A stretch of DNA of 64,000 nucleotides, from assembly GCA_023436245.1 (NCBI GenBank), contig JAEZJZ010000054.1, positions 10,550 through 74,549 on the forward strand, read 5' to 3'. The DNA comes from Bacillota bacterium (GTDB taxonomy: Bacteria > Bacillota > UBA994 > UBA5500). The position numbers were made by a program, and so were the translations under genes. Within the stretch, counting starts at the first letter, position 1; each line of letters starts with the position of its first letter. Shown piece after piece: positions 47,245 to 55,368 of this stretch. The notes beneath the pieces were generated by a model. It made no database searches, was not told the origin of the DNA, and saw nothing but the letters and a program-made list of their open reading frames with translations.

Positions 47245-47287
47245 CCCCTTCCGTGTGTTTACTCCCGGTCGACATCCTTGTCGACCG
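47245..47287 (-). promoter_or_regulatory. CsrA-binding sites in the hag leader
   Basis: A perfect 8-base-pair hairpin CGGTCGAC/GTCGACCG (47266-47287) presents the loop AAGGAT. The centre ACAAGGATGT equals the core of the known CsrA consensus (RUACARGGAUGU). A second GGA lies in the ribosome site GGAAGGGG (47245-47252). In B. subtilis CsrA blocks hag translation through one site at the ribosome site and one upstream hairpin; the same arrangement is visible here. Confidence 0.8.
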
Positions 47288-47371
47288 TTGCACCCACTGG
47301 GTGCCCTATTTCCAGCAGCCCACCCTCATGGCCACTCGGGCGTCGCTGCGAGAAACCTTGTCCTATCACAA

Positions 47372-47399
47372 CTATCGGCAGGCTACTGCCTGAACTTGA
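47372..47399 (-). promoter_or_regulatory. Sigma-28/sigma-D promoter of hag
   Basis: TCAAGTTC (47392-47399), 12-base spacer, GCCGATAG (47372-47379) on the minus strand. It gives a leader of about 130 bases containing the CsrA hairpin. Confidence 0.85.
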
Positions 47400-47411
47400 T
47401 AGTCACCGCGA

Positions 47412-47448
47412 GAAAAAACAGAAACGGTGACGACGTCTGTCATCACCG
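47412..47448 (-). terminator. Terminator of the fliW-csrA transcript
   Basis: CGGTGATGAC-agac-GTCGTCACCG (47425-47448, one U-G pair) followed on the minus strand by TTTCTGTTTTTT. It begins two bases after the csrA stop and separates it from the hag promoter. Confidence 0.85.
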
Positions 47449-47449
47449 C

Positions 47450-47677
47450 CTATTGCTTTGGTTTGAAGGCAGCCAACCCCTGCAAGGACTGGTGCGTTGC
47501 GGACGCCTGCCGATTCTCTCGCTCAATTTCCTCGAAGATTTCCAGTCGGTGCACCGCCATGCTCCGGGGGGCATCAATGCCTAGACGAATAACGTCCCCC
47601 CTAACATCAACAATGGTCACGGTGATATCCTGCCCGATCTTGACCACTTCGCCTTTCTTCCGCGCCAGTACTAGCAA
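47450..47677 (-). CDS. csrA: Carbon storage regulator / flagellin translational repressor CsrA
   Basis: This 75-residue RNA-binding dimer recognises GGA in hairpin loops. The sequence MLVLARKKGEVVKIGQDITV, the VRLGIDAP-type strand (VIRLGIDAPRSMAVHR) and the C-terminal EEIERENRQA helix are typical; the tail is slightly extended. The start is TTG at 47677 with ACGGAGGTG upstream. Only three bases separate it from fliW. The target hairpin is in the leader of hag, the next gene. Confidence 0.96.
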   Translation of the reverse strand: MLVLARKKGEVVKIGQDITVTIVDVRGDVIRLGIDAPRSMAVHRLEIFEEIERENRQASATHQSLQGLAAFKPKQ

Positions 47678-47680
47678 CGC

Positions 47681-48121
47681 TTACACCTCCGTCTCAGAGA
47701 ACAGCGGTTGACGAATGGCATACTGTTCGCGATCCAGGATCATCTGCACCCCGAGGCGAGTCACCGGGTTGATCAGGACCGGAGCGCGGAGGTTGACCGT
47801 TGCACGCCGCAATTCCCCGTCTGGAACGTTCACGATCGCCAACGCCTCCAGCGCCGGCTCAACCCCCACCTGCAGCCGCTGCAACTGCTCGTTCGGAACC
47901 CGAAAGTCGTACTCCGGGAATACCCGTGCAGGCTCAACCGTCAGGAAGCATAGTTCCTGTGTGGTAACGCTTTGCAGCCACCAGAACGGCGTCTCTTCCA
48001 AGCCAAGCTGCAGCAGGATGAACTCCCGCTCCTCAGGAAAACCCGGAATGCCCTCCGGAAATGCAATCACGTTATTCTCGTCCACTTCTACCTGACCAAA
48101 ACGAACGGTATTGATGACCAT
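47681..48121 (-). CDS. fliW: Flagellar assembly factor FliW
   Basis: FliW binds flagellin or CsrA; when flagellin is exported, FliW frees to bind CsrA and relieves repression. The 146-residue protein has the family sequence VDENNVIAFPEGIPGFPEER, FWWLQSVTTQELCFLTVEP and LRAPVLINPVTRLGVQMIL. ATG at 48121 follows GGATGGTGAGA. It stands immediately before csrA, as in Bacillus. Confidence 0.96.
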   Translation of the reverse strand: MVINTVRFGQVEVDENNVIAFPEGIPGFPEEREFILLQLGLEETPFWWLQSVTTQELCFLTVEPARVFPEYDFRVPNEQLQRLQVGVEPALEALAIVNVPDGELRRATVNLRAPVLINPVTRLGVQMILDREQYAIRQPLFSETEV

Positions 48122-48171
48122 TCTCTCACCATCCTGTCAGATTCGCGCCTTAAACGAGGCCGGACCGAAGA

Positions 48172-49074
48172 CTATCTCAAGTAATCCAGAAGCGAAGGCT
48201 GCATGATTTTGGCACCTGCTGCCAGGGCCGCCTGATAGACGGCTTCCTTCGTCTTGTAGTCCATGACCACCTGCGCAACATCGGCATCCTCAGCCTGAGC
48301 CCTCAGTGTGGTTAGGTTAAGTACGTCGTCCTGATAACGGGCTTTGGTTGCGTCCAGCCGGTTCATGCGAGCGCCGACATCGGCGCGCGCGGCCAGCAGC
48401 GTCTGATTCGAGTTCTCCAGCCGTTGCATAGCCTCATTCATCAACCCGCTGTCGTTCTGGGCAACTCCTAGACGTAGCTGTTCCATTGCATCGAACAGCT
48501 CGGTACCACCAAAGGCGTCTAGACCGGTGCTGTTCACCTTGATCTCGATATCCTGACCGATCTCATAGTTGATGGCCTGCGTTTGTCCCAGAAAGTCAAT
48601 CTGCGCGGGCCCTTCGGTCGGCACCTTCACCGTGTATGGCTGGCGGTTGGTATCAGTGCCAGCGAAGATATAGCGCCCAGCATGTACCGTGTTCGAGACT
48701 TCACCCAAGTGCTCCAGCAACTGGCCAATCTCTAGGGCAATGGCGTTCATCGCATCCTCGTCATTGGTGCCGTTCAGAGCTTTAGTTCCGAGTTCCTGCA
48801 ACCGAATAACCACATCGCCGGCCTGTTTCAGAGCTGCATCCGTGGCGGTCATCCAGGAATCGGCATCGTCTATGTTGCGGATGTACTGCTCCCGCTGATT
48901 CAGCGCCGTGTCCATCTTCAAGATCTGCTGCAGTTTTACTGGATCGTCAGACGGACGACCGATCTGCTTACCCGATGAGAGGCGGCGCTGCACTGTGTCC
49001 AGGTTACGCAGATTGGTGCGCAGGTTCTGCATGAACCCGTTGGTCATCATCTGATTGGTGATGCGCATTGGCAT
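48172..49074 (-). CDS. flgL: Flagellar hook-filament junction protein FlgL (HAP3)
   Basis: FlgL joins hook and filament. The 300-residue protein has flagellin-like ends: RITNQMMTNGFMQNLRTNL and QRRLSSGKQIGRPSDDPV at the N-terminus, and RLDATKARYQDDVLNLTTL then QAALAAGAKIMQPSLLDYLR at the C-terminus. ATG at 49074 has AGGAGG eight bases upstream. It follows flgK by 53 bases. Confidence 0.95.
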   Translation of the reverse strand: MPMRITNQMMTNGFMQNLRTNLRNLDTVQRRLSSGKQIGRPSDDPVKLQQILKMDTALNQREQYIRNIDDADSWMTATDAALKQAGDVVIRLQELGTKALNGTNDEDAMNAIALEIGQLLEHLGEVSNTVHAGRYIFAGTDTNRQPYTVKVPTEGPAQIDFLGQTQAINYEIGQDIEIKVNSTGLDAFGGTELFDAMEQLRLGVAQNDSGLMNEAMQRLENSNQTLLAARADVGARMNRLDATKARYQDDVLNLTTLRAQAEDADVAQVVMDYKTKEAVYQAALAAGAKIMQPSLLDYLR

Positions 49075-49100
49075 GGAAATCGCCTCCTACTATCCCCGAC

Positions 49101-49129
49101 AGTTCAGCAATACTACGTGTTGCTGAACT
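49101..49129 (-). other. Hairpin between flgK and flgL
   Basis: AGTTCAGCAA/TTGCTGAACT, ten perfect pairs around a nine-base loop, starting within the flgK stop codon. There is no T-run, so it is more likely an RNA stability or processing element than a full terminator. Confidence 0.5.
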
Positions 49130-50597
49130 ACCTGACGCCGGTGCGGTTAATCAAGGTATCGATGACCTCGTCCATGGTCGTGACCAAGCGGGCAGCCGCG
49201 TTATAGGCGTGCTGGAAACGAATCATGTCGGTCATCTCTTCATCCAAAGAAACGCTGGAAATGGAATCCCGTCTGGTCTGCAGTTGCTCGGTTAGCATCG
49301 TCTGGTTCTCATAAATGCGTTTAGCCTGCTGGGCATCAACCCCCAGCACTCCCAGGATGCCCTCCAGACGCTGTTCGATCGTTCCGTTCAGCCCGGGAAT
49401 GTTCTGGTTGCGCAGTTGAGCCAGCTTCAGGGCATTGCTGCCATCACCTGTCACCTTGTTTTCCCCAACCGTGGAGATCAAGCGCCTGCCGGCAGGAGTA
49501 TCGGTCATTTCCGGGATCAGCGATATGTTCTTCGCGGAGATTGCTTGTCCGTCGGTCGAGGCGAAGAAATTCATTCCGGTCAACCAATCCTCCGGCTGAG
49601 GATCATCTACATCTGCATCGGCGGCGAGATAGTAACCGGTGCTATGAATCTCGTTCACTGCCTGAGCGAGTTGGTTAGCCAACTCATCCAAGGCCCCGAT
49701 GTAATTGTCCTGCAGTTTCTGGCGAGCCGTGTTCAGTCCCGCTAGTCTGCCGCTATTTGCGCCTACAGGCGATCCATCGGTGCCGTTCTTATTCTCCCAA
49801 ACTACATTGTGCACCCCAGGCGCTACTTCTGCCAATGAAAGCTTCATGTGCGTCGTCTGGTCGTGACGCACCAGGCTGTTACCATTGACCACGATGGCAA
49901 ACTGACCACCTTCATCAAAGACGCTGATGTTCACCAGTTGCGAAAGGTCGTCAACCAACAAGTCGCGCTTGTCCCGCAAGTCATTGGCCATGTATCCATG
50001 TAACTCGCTGCTCTGAATCTGGACATTCAGTTCCGAAATCTGATCTGCCAGGGAGTTGATGTCCTCTAGTGCCAGCCGGATACCTTCGTTCAAGTCTGTT
50101 CGTACGTCATCCAGCTGCGATCGAATATGTCGAAACATGTCGGTGACAGCAACGCCGCGCTGTCGCACCACTGCACGCGCCGTGTCGCTACCGGCATCCC
50201 GGCTGAGATCCTGCCAGGCGTTGAAGAACTCCGCAATGGTGGTCTTCAAACCGGCACTGGAGGGCTCGGCGTAAATCCCCTCCACTCTATCCAACGTCTC
50301 CCACTGGGCTTCCCAGTCGCCGAGCGTCTGATTCTCCGCCCGCAACTGGAAATCGGTATATTCATCGCGCAGGCGATAGATTGACGTCACGTCTACACCA
50401 GTTCCTACCTGCCCAGCAGAATAGGGACTGTTCATGCTTGGAATGGTGTACGGCTTCGAGGACGAGAGCACGGCGCGCTGCCTGCTGAAACCAGGGGTAG
50501 CGGCGTTGGCAATGTTATGCCCAGTGACATTCAGCGCCTGCTGTTGCGCGATCAGCGCCTTGCGCGCGATGTCAAAACCGGAAAAAGTGGAACGCAT
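49128..50597 (-). CDS. flgK: Flagellar hook-associated protein FlgK (HAP1)
   Basis: FlgK is the first junction protein on the hook. The 489-residue protein has the rod/hook N-terminal motif FSGFDIARKALIAQQQALNV and TGHNIANAATPGFSRQRAV, the FlgK helical region (NSLADQISELNVQIQSSE) and the C-terminal EEMTDMIRFQHAYNAAARL and VTTMDEVIDTLINRTG. Length is on the short side. ATG at 50597 follows AGGTGAGAGAAGG. It is part of flgM-flgN-flgK-flgL-fliW-csrA. Confidence 0.96.
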   Translation of the reverse strand: MRSTFSGFDIARKALIAQQQALNVTGHNIANAATPGFSRQRAVLSSSKPYTIPSMNSPYSAGQVGTGVDVTSIYRLRDEYTDFQLRAENQTLGDWEAQWETLDRVEGIYAEPSSAGLKTTIAEFFNAWQDLSRDAGSDTARAVVRQRGVAVTDMFRHIRSQLDDVRTDLNEGIRLALEDINSLADQISELNVQIQSSELHGYMANDLRDKRDLLVDDLSQLVNISVFDEGGQFAIVVNGNSLVRHDQTTHMKLSLAEVAPGVHNVVWENKNGTDGSPVGANSGRLAGLNTARQKLQDNYIGALDELANQLAQAVNEIHSTGYYLAADADVDDPQPEDWLTGMNFFASTDGQAISAKNISLIPEMTDTPAGRRLISTVGENKVTGDGSNALKLAQLRNQNIPGLNGTIEQRLEGILGVLGVDAQQAKRIYENQTMLTEQLQTRRDSISSVSLDEEMTDMIRFQHAYNAAARLVTTMDEVIDTLINRTGVR

Positions 50598-50609
50598 CCT
50601 TCTCTCACC

Positions 50610-51089
50610 TCACAGTTTACGGTCTATCAGCCTGGGGGTTCGCTGTTCATTAGCCTTGCCAGTGGAGTTGTAGGACGGATCATTGTTGGAACTGGTGAAC
50701 AACTTCAGGGAGAAATCCACAAATGCCAATGATTGCTCAATTAATAGACGGTTTTGTTCATTGGCTCTCTGCAACCCAGCCAAACGCAACACCATCTGCT
50801 GATAGAGCGGCTGCAGGGTCTCGCGGTTGGGACAGTCGACGGAGTCGATCAACTCCCCTAGGCTGCTGGCACCCACCTGGCCAGCCAAGGTGCCAATGGT
50901 ACGGGTCAGCACAAACTCGATCTCCTGCAAGCGTTGCGCCAGTGCTTCTTCCTCCGGCAAGAGAGCACTCAGGGCCGGCAGATCATTCGTCACCAGCGTC
51001 TGACGTTTGCGCTCGGACAAGTCCACCGCCTGCTCCAGAAGATCCACCTCAGTCAATAGCGACCGCTGCAAGTCTTGCCAGTGTTGCAT
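50610..51089 (-). CDS. flgN: FlgN-family chaperone
   Basis: FlgN holds FlgK and FlgL for export. The 159-residue helical protein (SLLTEVDLLEQAVDLSERKR; ALLPEEEALAQRLQEIEFVL) lies between flgM and flgK, which is the standard flgN position, and its C-terminus QRTPRLIDRKL is typical of the family. ATG at 51089 begins three bases after the flgM stop. Confidence 0.85.
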   Translation of the reverse strand: MQHWQDLQRSLLTEVDLLEQAVDLSERKRQTLVTNDLPALSALLPEEEALAQRLQEIEFVLTRTIGTLAGQVGASSLGELIDSVDCPNRETLQPLYQQMVLRLAGLQRANEQNRLLIEQSLAFVDFSLKLFTSSNNDPSYNSTGKANEQRTPRLIDRKL

Positions 51090-51091
51090 GG

Positions 51092-51385
51092 CTAGAGCAG
51101 CTTATCTACCAGATTGCGACTGAGCATCTTCCTGGCTACTTGCGCGGTATCCACCTGGTAAGTTCCAGAATCGATCTGCTGCTTCAGCTCCTGCACCCGG
51201 GCCTCGTCCACCTCCGGCAATGCCCGGAGCGCTTGCAGAGTCGCCCGAAAATCCTGAGATTCAGGGGAGAGACTGATCTCATGTCCGGATCGTTCGGCTG
51301 CCTTTGTGGCAGTCTTGTCCTGACGGCGGACCTGGTCTGCGTAGGCCCGGACCACCTGTTGCACTTGTTTATCTGAAATGCGCAT
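51092..51385 (-). CDS. flgM: Anti-sigma-28 factor FlgM
   Basis: FlgM holds sigma-28/sigma-D inactive until exported through the finished hook. The 97-residue protein starts MRISDKQVQQVVRAYADQV and has the C-terminal sigma-binding helices VDEARVQELKQQIDSGTYQV and ARKMLSRNLVDKLL. ATG at 51385 is preferred to an in-frame TTG five codons earlier because GGAG lies nine bases before it. It is expressed from a sigma-28-type promoter, which gives negative feedback. Confidence 0.93.
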   Translation of the reverse strand: MRISDKQVQQVVRAYADQVRRQDKTATKAAERSGHEISLSPESQDFRATLQALRALPEVDEARVQELKQQIDSGTYQVDTAQVARKMLSRNLVDKLL

Positions 51386-51415
51386 CTCACTCAACTCCAA
51401 ATAGTCTTTATCGTC

Positions 51416-51443
51416 TTATCGGCAACCCAGGCGCAGATCTTTA
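51416..51443 (-). promoter_or_regulatory. Sigma-28/sigma-D promoter of the flgM operon
   Basis: TAAAGATC (51436-51443), 12-base spacer, GCCGATAA (51416-51423) on the minus strand; the best consensus match of the three in this window. The divergent chemoreceptor gene shares this 234-base intergenic region, but no clear promoter for it was seen. Confidence 0.88.
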
Positions 51444-51619
51444 GGCCGACGGTCGCGAAATGTTGCGGCGCAGAAGCAGGAAAGATACTTACCTGATAAT
51501 CATTCTCAGCAGAAGGAATCTGTCGAAATCACTCGAAATTTGTAGATGAGGAGCGGCGCGGGTTGCCTGGCAGACCTTTGGCGCTCTACGCGCCGCGAAA
51601 AACTGACGAGGAGATGAGC

Positions 51620-53617
51620 ATGATGAACAGCATCGGAAAAAGATTGGCCCTCTCGGTGACGGCACTGCTGCTGGTAGTAGGGGTGCTGCTGGGCAGCGTC
51701 GCTTACCTGCAGTCTACCAGAGCGCTGACGGACAGCGTTCATCTCACGCTGACCAGCAAAGCAGAAGACGCAGCCAAACTGGTGAGCAGCCGACTGGACT
51801 ACTACCTCTCCAGCATGACGGCCATCGCCAGTCAAGAGGTGATGCGGAGCGGCTCGCTGGCACAGAAGCTGGCCGTCTGCGCGGCGGAGAGCAAGCGGCT
51901 GGGGTTCATCTACATCGGCGTCTCAGATACTGCTGGTCAACTGCGTTCAACTAGCGGGCGGACGACCAGCATCGCTGACTGGGACAGCTTTCCGGAAATC
52001 ATGGCCGGGGGCTTGGCGCTTTCGGATCCGACACCCAATGTCAATGACGGCACCTTGATCAGTCTGGTCGGCACTCCGATCAAGGACGCCTCCGGACGGG
52101 TGATCGGCGCTGTCGTTGGTGTGCTTGATGGAGCAGTCTGGAGCCAGTTGGCGGCGGACATTACATATGGTGAGTCGGGCAAAGCGTTCATGGTTAACAA
52201 AAATGGCGTAACTATCGCCCACAGCAACATCGATCTGGTCAAGAGAATGGACAACAACTTCGAGAATGTGAAGACGGACCTTGAGTTAAAGCAACTGGTG
52301 GAACTGGAGAAGAGGATGGTCGCCGGGGAGACCGGAGTCGGCGAGTATGCCTATGCTGGCGTGAAGAAGTTCATGGGGTATGCCCCAGTGGCAGGAACGG
52401 ATTGGTCTATCGCCATAGCCGCTCCCCACAAGGAAGTATTCGCGGGCATGAGCAAGTTGACGACGACGGTAGCAGGCAGCACATTGCTCCTGCTGGTCAT
52501 CGGCGTGGGCCTCGCCATCTTGATCGGCAATGCTCTGGCTCGTCCCGTGAAGCAGGCGACTGCCCTGGCAGAGACCATCGCGTCCGGACGCTTGACCGAA
52601 GATATTCCGGAGGGCATGCTCCGGCGTAACGACGAACTGGGACGTCTGGCCCATGCTTTCCACAGCATGTCCGGTACGCTGCGCCAGACCATCGGCAAAA
52701 TGCATGAACTGGCCCAGGAACTGGCCGCCTCGGGACAACAGCTGACTGCAGCATCAGAGACTGTCAGCAGCAACATGCAGGAGGTGACCGCCTCCACCGA
52801 GGAGATAGCTGCCGGACTGGAGACAGTCTCCGCAGCCACCGAGGAGATGTCTGCCTCCAGCCAGGAGATGGCCGCTTCGCTCAATCACCTGTCGCAGGAG
52901 GTTGAGCAGGGCGACCAGGAAGCGGCACAGATCACCGAGCGGGCGGCCACCATCAAGCGACGTGCCGAGAGTTCCAACGACTCGGCCCGCACCCTTTCCG
53001 CCGAGATCAAGGCAAACATGCTGGCTGCGATTGAAAAGGCGACCGTAGCCAAGGAGATCTCCACCCTGGCAGATGCCATTTCCAGCATCGCCACTCAGAC
53101 CAATTTGCTGGCCCTGAACGCAGCCATCGAATCGGCGCGGGCCGGCGAAGCCGGGCGCGGCTTCGCAGTGGTGGCCGAGCAGGTGCGCAAGCTGGCCGGC
53201 GACTCAGCTCAGGCGGTGCAGCGCATCCAGGCCGTGACCCAGGACGTGCTGCAGTCGATCAACGAACTGGTGGACAACTCCAACAAGATGCTGGCCTTCG
53301 TCAGCGGCCCGGTGACCAAGGACTACGATGCCATGATCGAACTGAGTCAGCAATACCAGCGTGACGCGGACATGGTGCACGCGATGACGGGCCAAGTGAA
53401 GGAGATCAGCGGTCAGGTGTTGACCATGGTCGGTGAGGTCAACCGGGCGGTTGAGTCGGTGGCAGCAACCATCACCGAGAGCGCCGCTGGTGCCGGCGAA
53501 ATCAGCACCAGCACTCAGGTGACCGGGCGGGAGATGATCGAGGTGAGCGAAGCCTCCGTGCGGCTGGCGCAAGCCGCCGAGGAGCTGAATGCCCTGGTGC
53601 AGAAGTTTGAGATCTAG
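51620..53617 (+). CDS. Methyl-accepting chemotaxis protein with dCache-type sensor
   Basis: This is a 665-residue chemoreceptor. A first helix (about 8-28) is followed by an extracellular dCache-like sensor (about 30-280, DTAGQLRSTSGRTTSIADWD; MVNKNGVTIAHSN), a second helix (about 285-310), HAMP (310-365, RPVKQATALAETIASGRL) and a signalling domain with the hairpin tip region IATQTNLLALNAAIESARAG. The start is ambiguous: three ATGs cluster after GAGGAG, and the one at 51620 is best spaced. It is transcribed opposite to the flagellar genes around it; Bacillus has no gene here. The ligand is unknown. Confidence 0.92.
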   Translation: MMNSIGKRLALSVTALLLVVGVLLGSVAYLQSTRALTDSVHLTLTSKAEDAAKLVSSRLDYYLSSMTAIASQEVMRSGSLAQKLAVCAAESKRLGFIYIGVSDTAGQLRSTSGRTTSIADWDSFPEIMAGGLALSDPTPNVNDGTLISLVGTPIKDASGRVIGAVVGVLDGAVWSQLAADITYGESGKAFMVNKNGVTIAHSNIDLVKRMDNNFENVKTDLELKQLVELEKRMVAGETGVGEYAYAGVKKFMGYAPVAGTDWSIAIAAPHKEVFAGMSKLTTTVAGSTLLLLVIGVGLAILIGNALARPVKQATALAETIASGRLTEDIPEGMLRRNDELGRLAHAFHSMSGTLRQTIGKMHELAQELAASGQQLTAASETVSSNMQEVTASTEEIAAGLETVSAATEEMSASSQEMAASLNHLSQEVEQGDQEAAQITERAATIKRRAESSNDSARTLSAEIKANMLAAIEKATVAKEISTLADAISSIATQTNLLALNAAIESARAGEAGRGFAVVAEQVRKLAGDSAQAVQRIQAVTQDVLQSINELVDNSNKMLAFVSGPVTKDYDAMIELSQQYQRDADMVHAMTGQVKEISGQVLTMVGEVNRAVESVAATITESAAGAGEISTSTQVTGREMIEVSEASVRLAQAAEELNALVQKFEI

Positions 53618-53629
53618 ATTCGGAAGCGG

Positions 53630-53676
53630 AAAGGAGGTCTGCTCCGGCGCGAACGGCCGGAGTAGACCTCCTTTGC
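53630..53676 (+). terminator. Terminator of the chemoreceptor gene
   Basis: AAAGGAGGTCT-G-CTCCGGC/GCCGGAG-T-AGACCTCCTTT, a long near-perfect stem followed by GCTT, 12 bases after the stop. The two A/T-rich ends may let it work in both directions. Confidence 0.8.
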
Positions 53677-53696
53677 TTGTCGGAGATGGACGGGGC

Positions 53697-53822
53697 GGGA
53701 CGCATAACATGCGACCCTACGAGGGGTGGTACCGACCGGCGACGGGGCGGGTCGCATAACATGCGACCCCTACGAATGACCGGGTAGGGATGCACATCGT
53801 AGGGGCGCCATGCATGGCGCCC
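53697..53822. repeat. REP cluster: two class B and one class C
   Basis: This fills most of the gap 53677-53939. Class B variants at 53697-53717 and 53749-53769 (GGGTCGCATAACATGCGACCC-like) each have CTAC on the right. After 25 bases, GTAG (53799-53802) precedes class C (53803-53822). A decayed class B (GGTCGCACACATGCGCCC) follows near 53848. Confidence 0.82.
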
Positions 53823-53939
53823 GTTTACCGGGTTCTGCGACAGCCCGGGTCGCACACATGCGCCCACACGATGGCGGGTGCGCAGGTCGACCTCTACCGG
53901 AACGGATGTGCAATCCGGGGCGCTGGCGTGGAGTAGGTC

Positions 53940-54356
53940 CTATTTCTTGCCTTTCAGCCTATCCTCGGTATGATATGCCCGTTTGTCCCGCTGGTCAGCG
54001 CCTTGTGCTTCCGATTTGATCTGGCTAGCCAGACTCCTCAAAGAGTCCTGCACCTCGCGGGAGCAGTTCTCGCAATAGCGGCCCGAGTTGATCGTCGCTC
54101 CGCAGCGCTCGCACGGATACTCCAGTCTCTTCCACTCGGCTGACTGGATTCGCCCTTCCCTCAGAAAAGACAACACCCTGTCCTCCGGCACGCCGGTCTC
54201 TGCTGCAACCTGCATGACCGTGGACTTAGGGTTCTCACGCAAGTAACGATATACCTTTTCATACATCTGCTCATCCTCACGGATGCAGTCAGGGCAGAGA
54301 TTCTTCACATTCTTGAAATAGACCTTACCGCAACGCGGGCAGTTGGAGACGTTCAT
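53940..54356 (-). CDS. yvyF: YvyF-family flagellar-operon zinc protein
   Basis: The protein has 138 residues. The N-terminal zinc knuckle (CPRCGKVYFKNVKNLCPDC) is followed by a winged-helix-like segment (RYLRENPKSTVMQVAAETGV, FLREGRIQ) and a second knuckle (YPCERCGATINSGRYCENC), then a basic tail. This matches the YvyF 'flagellar operon protein' family found between comFC and flgM in Bacillota. Function is not established; a regulator is suggested by the helix-turn-helix-like middle. ATG at 54356. Confidence 0.88.
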   Translation of the reverse strand: MNVSNCPRCGKVYFKNVKNLCPDCIREDEQMYEKVYRYLRENPKSTVMQVAAETGVPEDRVLSFLREGRIQSAEWKRLEYPCERCGATINSGRYCENCSREVQDSLRSLASQIKSEAQGADQRDKRAYHTEDRLKGKK

Positions 54357-54442
54357 CTATGAATCCCTCCTTGCTGGTCACGGGCGACAAAAAACGCCCT
54401 CTTCCGACATTTCGACGGAATGCAGGCGTTTACCTCCTGAAC

Positions 54443-55201
54443 CTACTCCTTGACAGAGAGGTTGGTGACGGCCAAGGTGGCCACTCGCACCTCCGCGGCA
54501 CCGAACTGGTACAGCACGCGAGCGCAAGCATCAACCGTACTGCCGGTGGTCAGCACATCATCCACCAGCAGCAACCGGCGACCACGCACTCTGCGTTGCT
54601 GTCCCGGCACGAGGGCAAATGCATTCAGCACATTCCGCTGCCTTTGGCGCTGGCTGAGACCGACTTGGGGATTGGTGGCCACCGTCCGCTGCAGCACCCG
54701 GTGTACCGGCCGCCCAATCAACAGCGACAACTGGTCGGCAATCACCTCTGCCTGGTTGAATCCTCGCTGCAGCAAGCGATCTGGATGCAGCGGCACGGGT
54801 ACCAGGGCATCACAAGCAGACCACCAATCGCGCCCGATGGCCCGGTAGAGCAACTCGCCCAGGGCGCGCCCACACTGTTGTTGACCACGAAACTTCAGCC
54901 GATGTACTGCCAGGCGCAGTGTTCCTTCGTAGGGGCCGAGGCTGCGGGCAGCGGTAAAAACCCAGGGTTTGCCCGCGCAAAGGGCGCATCCGGCTGACGG
55001 AGGCCGATTGAGATCGGCACCTGCCAGCGGTCGACCGCAACGTTCGCAGCGCAGGCCAGCGGAATGGGCCATCTCGATCTGGCAGGCTGGACAAATCGCC
55101 TGACCGTCCCGCAAGACTCGTCCACAGAGTAGACAACGATCCGGAGTCGGGAAAAGCAGATCCAAACAGGCATTCAAGAAGCGGCGCAATCGGATGACCA
55201 T
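54443..55201 (-). CDS. comFC: ComFC-family phosphoribosyltransferase-like protein
   Basis: The protein has 252 residues. An N-terminal zinc cluster (CLLCGRVLRDGQAICPACQ; CERCGRPL; CALCAGKPW) leads to a type I phosphoribosyltransferase domain with PVPLHPDRLLQRGFNQAEV and the PRPP motif LLLVDDVLTTGST. ComFC is required for natural transformation in several bacteria, acting with ComFA in DNA uptake. ATG at 55201 has AAGGGAG upstream. It is separated from comFA by an HD-GYP gene and pxpABC, unlike the compact Bacillus comF operon. Confidence 0.92.
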   Translation of the reverse strand: MVIRLRRFLNACLDLLFPTPDRCLLCGRVLRDGQAICPACQIEMAHSAGLRCERCGRPLAGADLNRPPSAGCALCAGKPWVFTAARSLGPYEGTLRLAVHRLKFRGQQQCGRALGELLYRAIGRDWWSACDALVPVPLHPDRLLQRGFNQAEVIADQLSLLIGRPVHRVLQRTVATNPQVGLSQRQRQRNVLNAFALVPGQQRRVRGRRLLLVDDVLTTGSTVDACARVLYQFGAAEVRVATLAVTNLSVKE

Positions 55202-55262
55202 GCCAGGCGCTCCCTTCTCACAGACTCGCGCTAGGGGAGTGGGTGGTCCGTAGCTCTCCGTT

Positions 55263-55330
55263 GTAGAGGCTCAGCATGCCGAGCCACTACGGGGTACAAC
55301 TTAAACAGTCTCGCATGCTGCGGGGTCTAC
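55263..55330. repeat. REP cluster: class A and class E
   Basis: GTAG (55263-55266) precedes AGGCTCAGCATGCCGAGCC, with CTAC also on the right (55287-55290). Class E (CTCGCATGCTGCGGGGTCTAC) ends at 55330. It lies between comFC and the HD-GYP gene. Confidence 0.75.
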
Positions 55331-55368
55331 GGCAAGAAGAAAGGCGGCTTTCTCGCACTCATGCCGCC

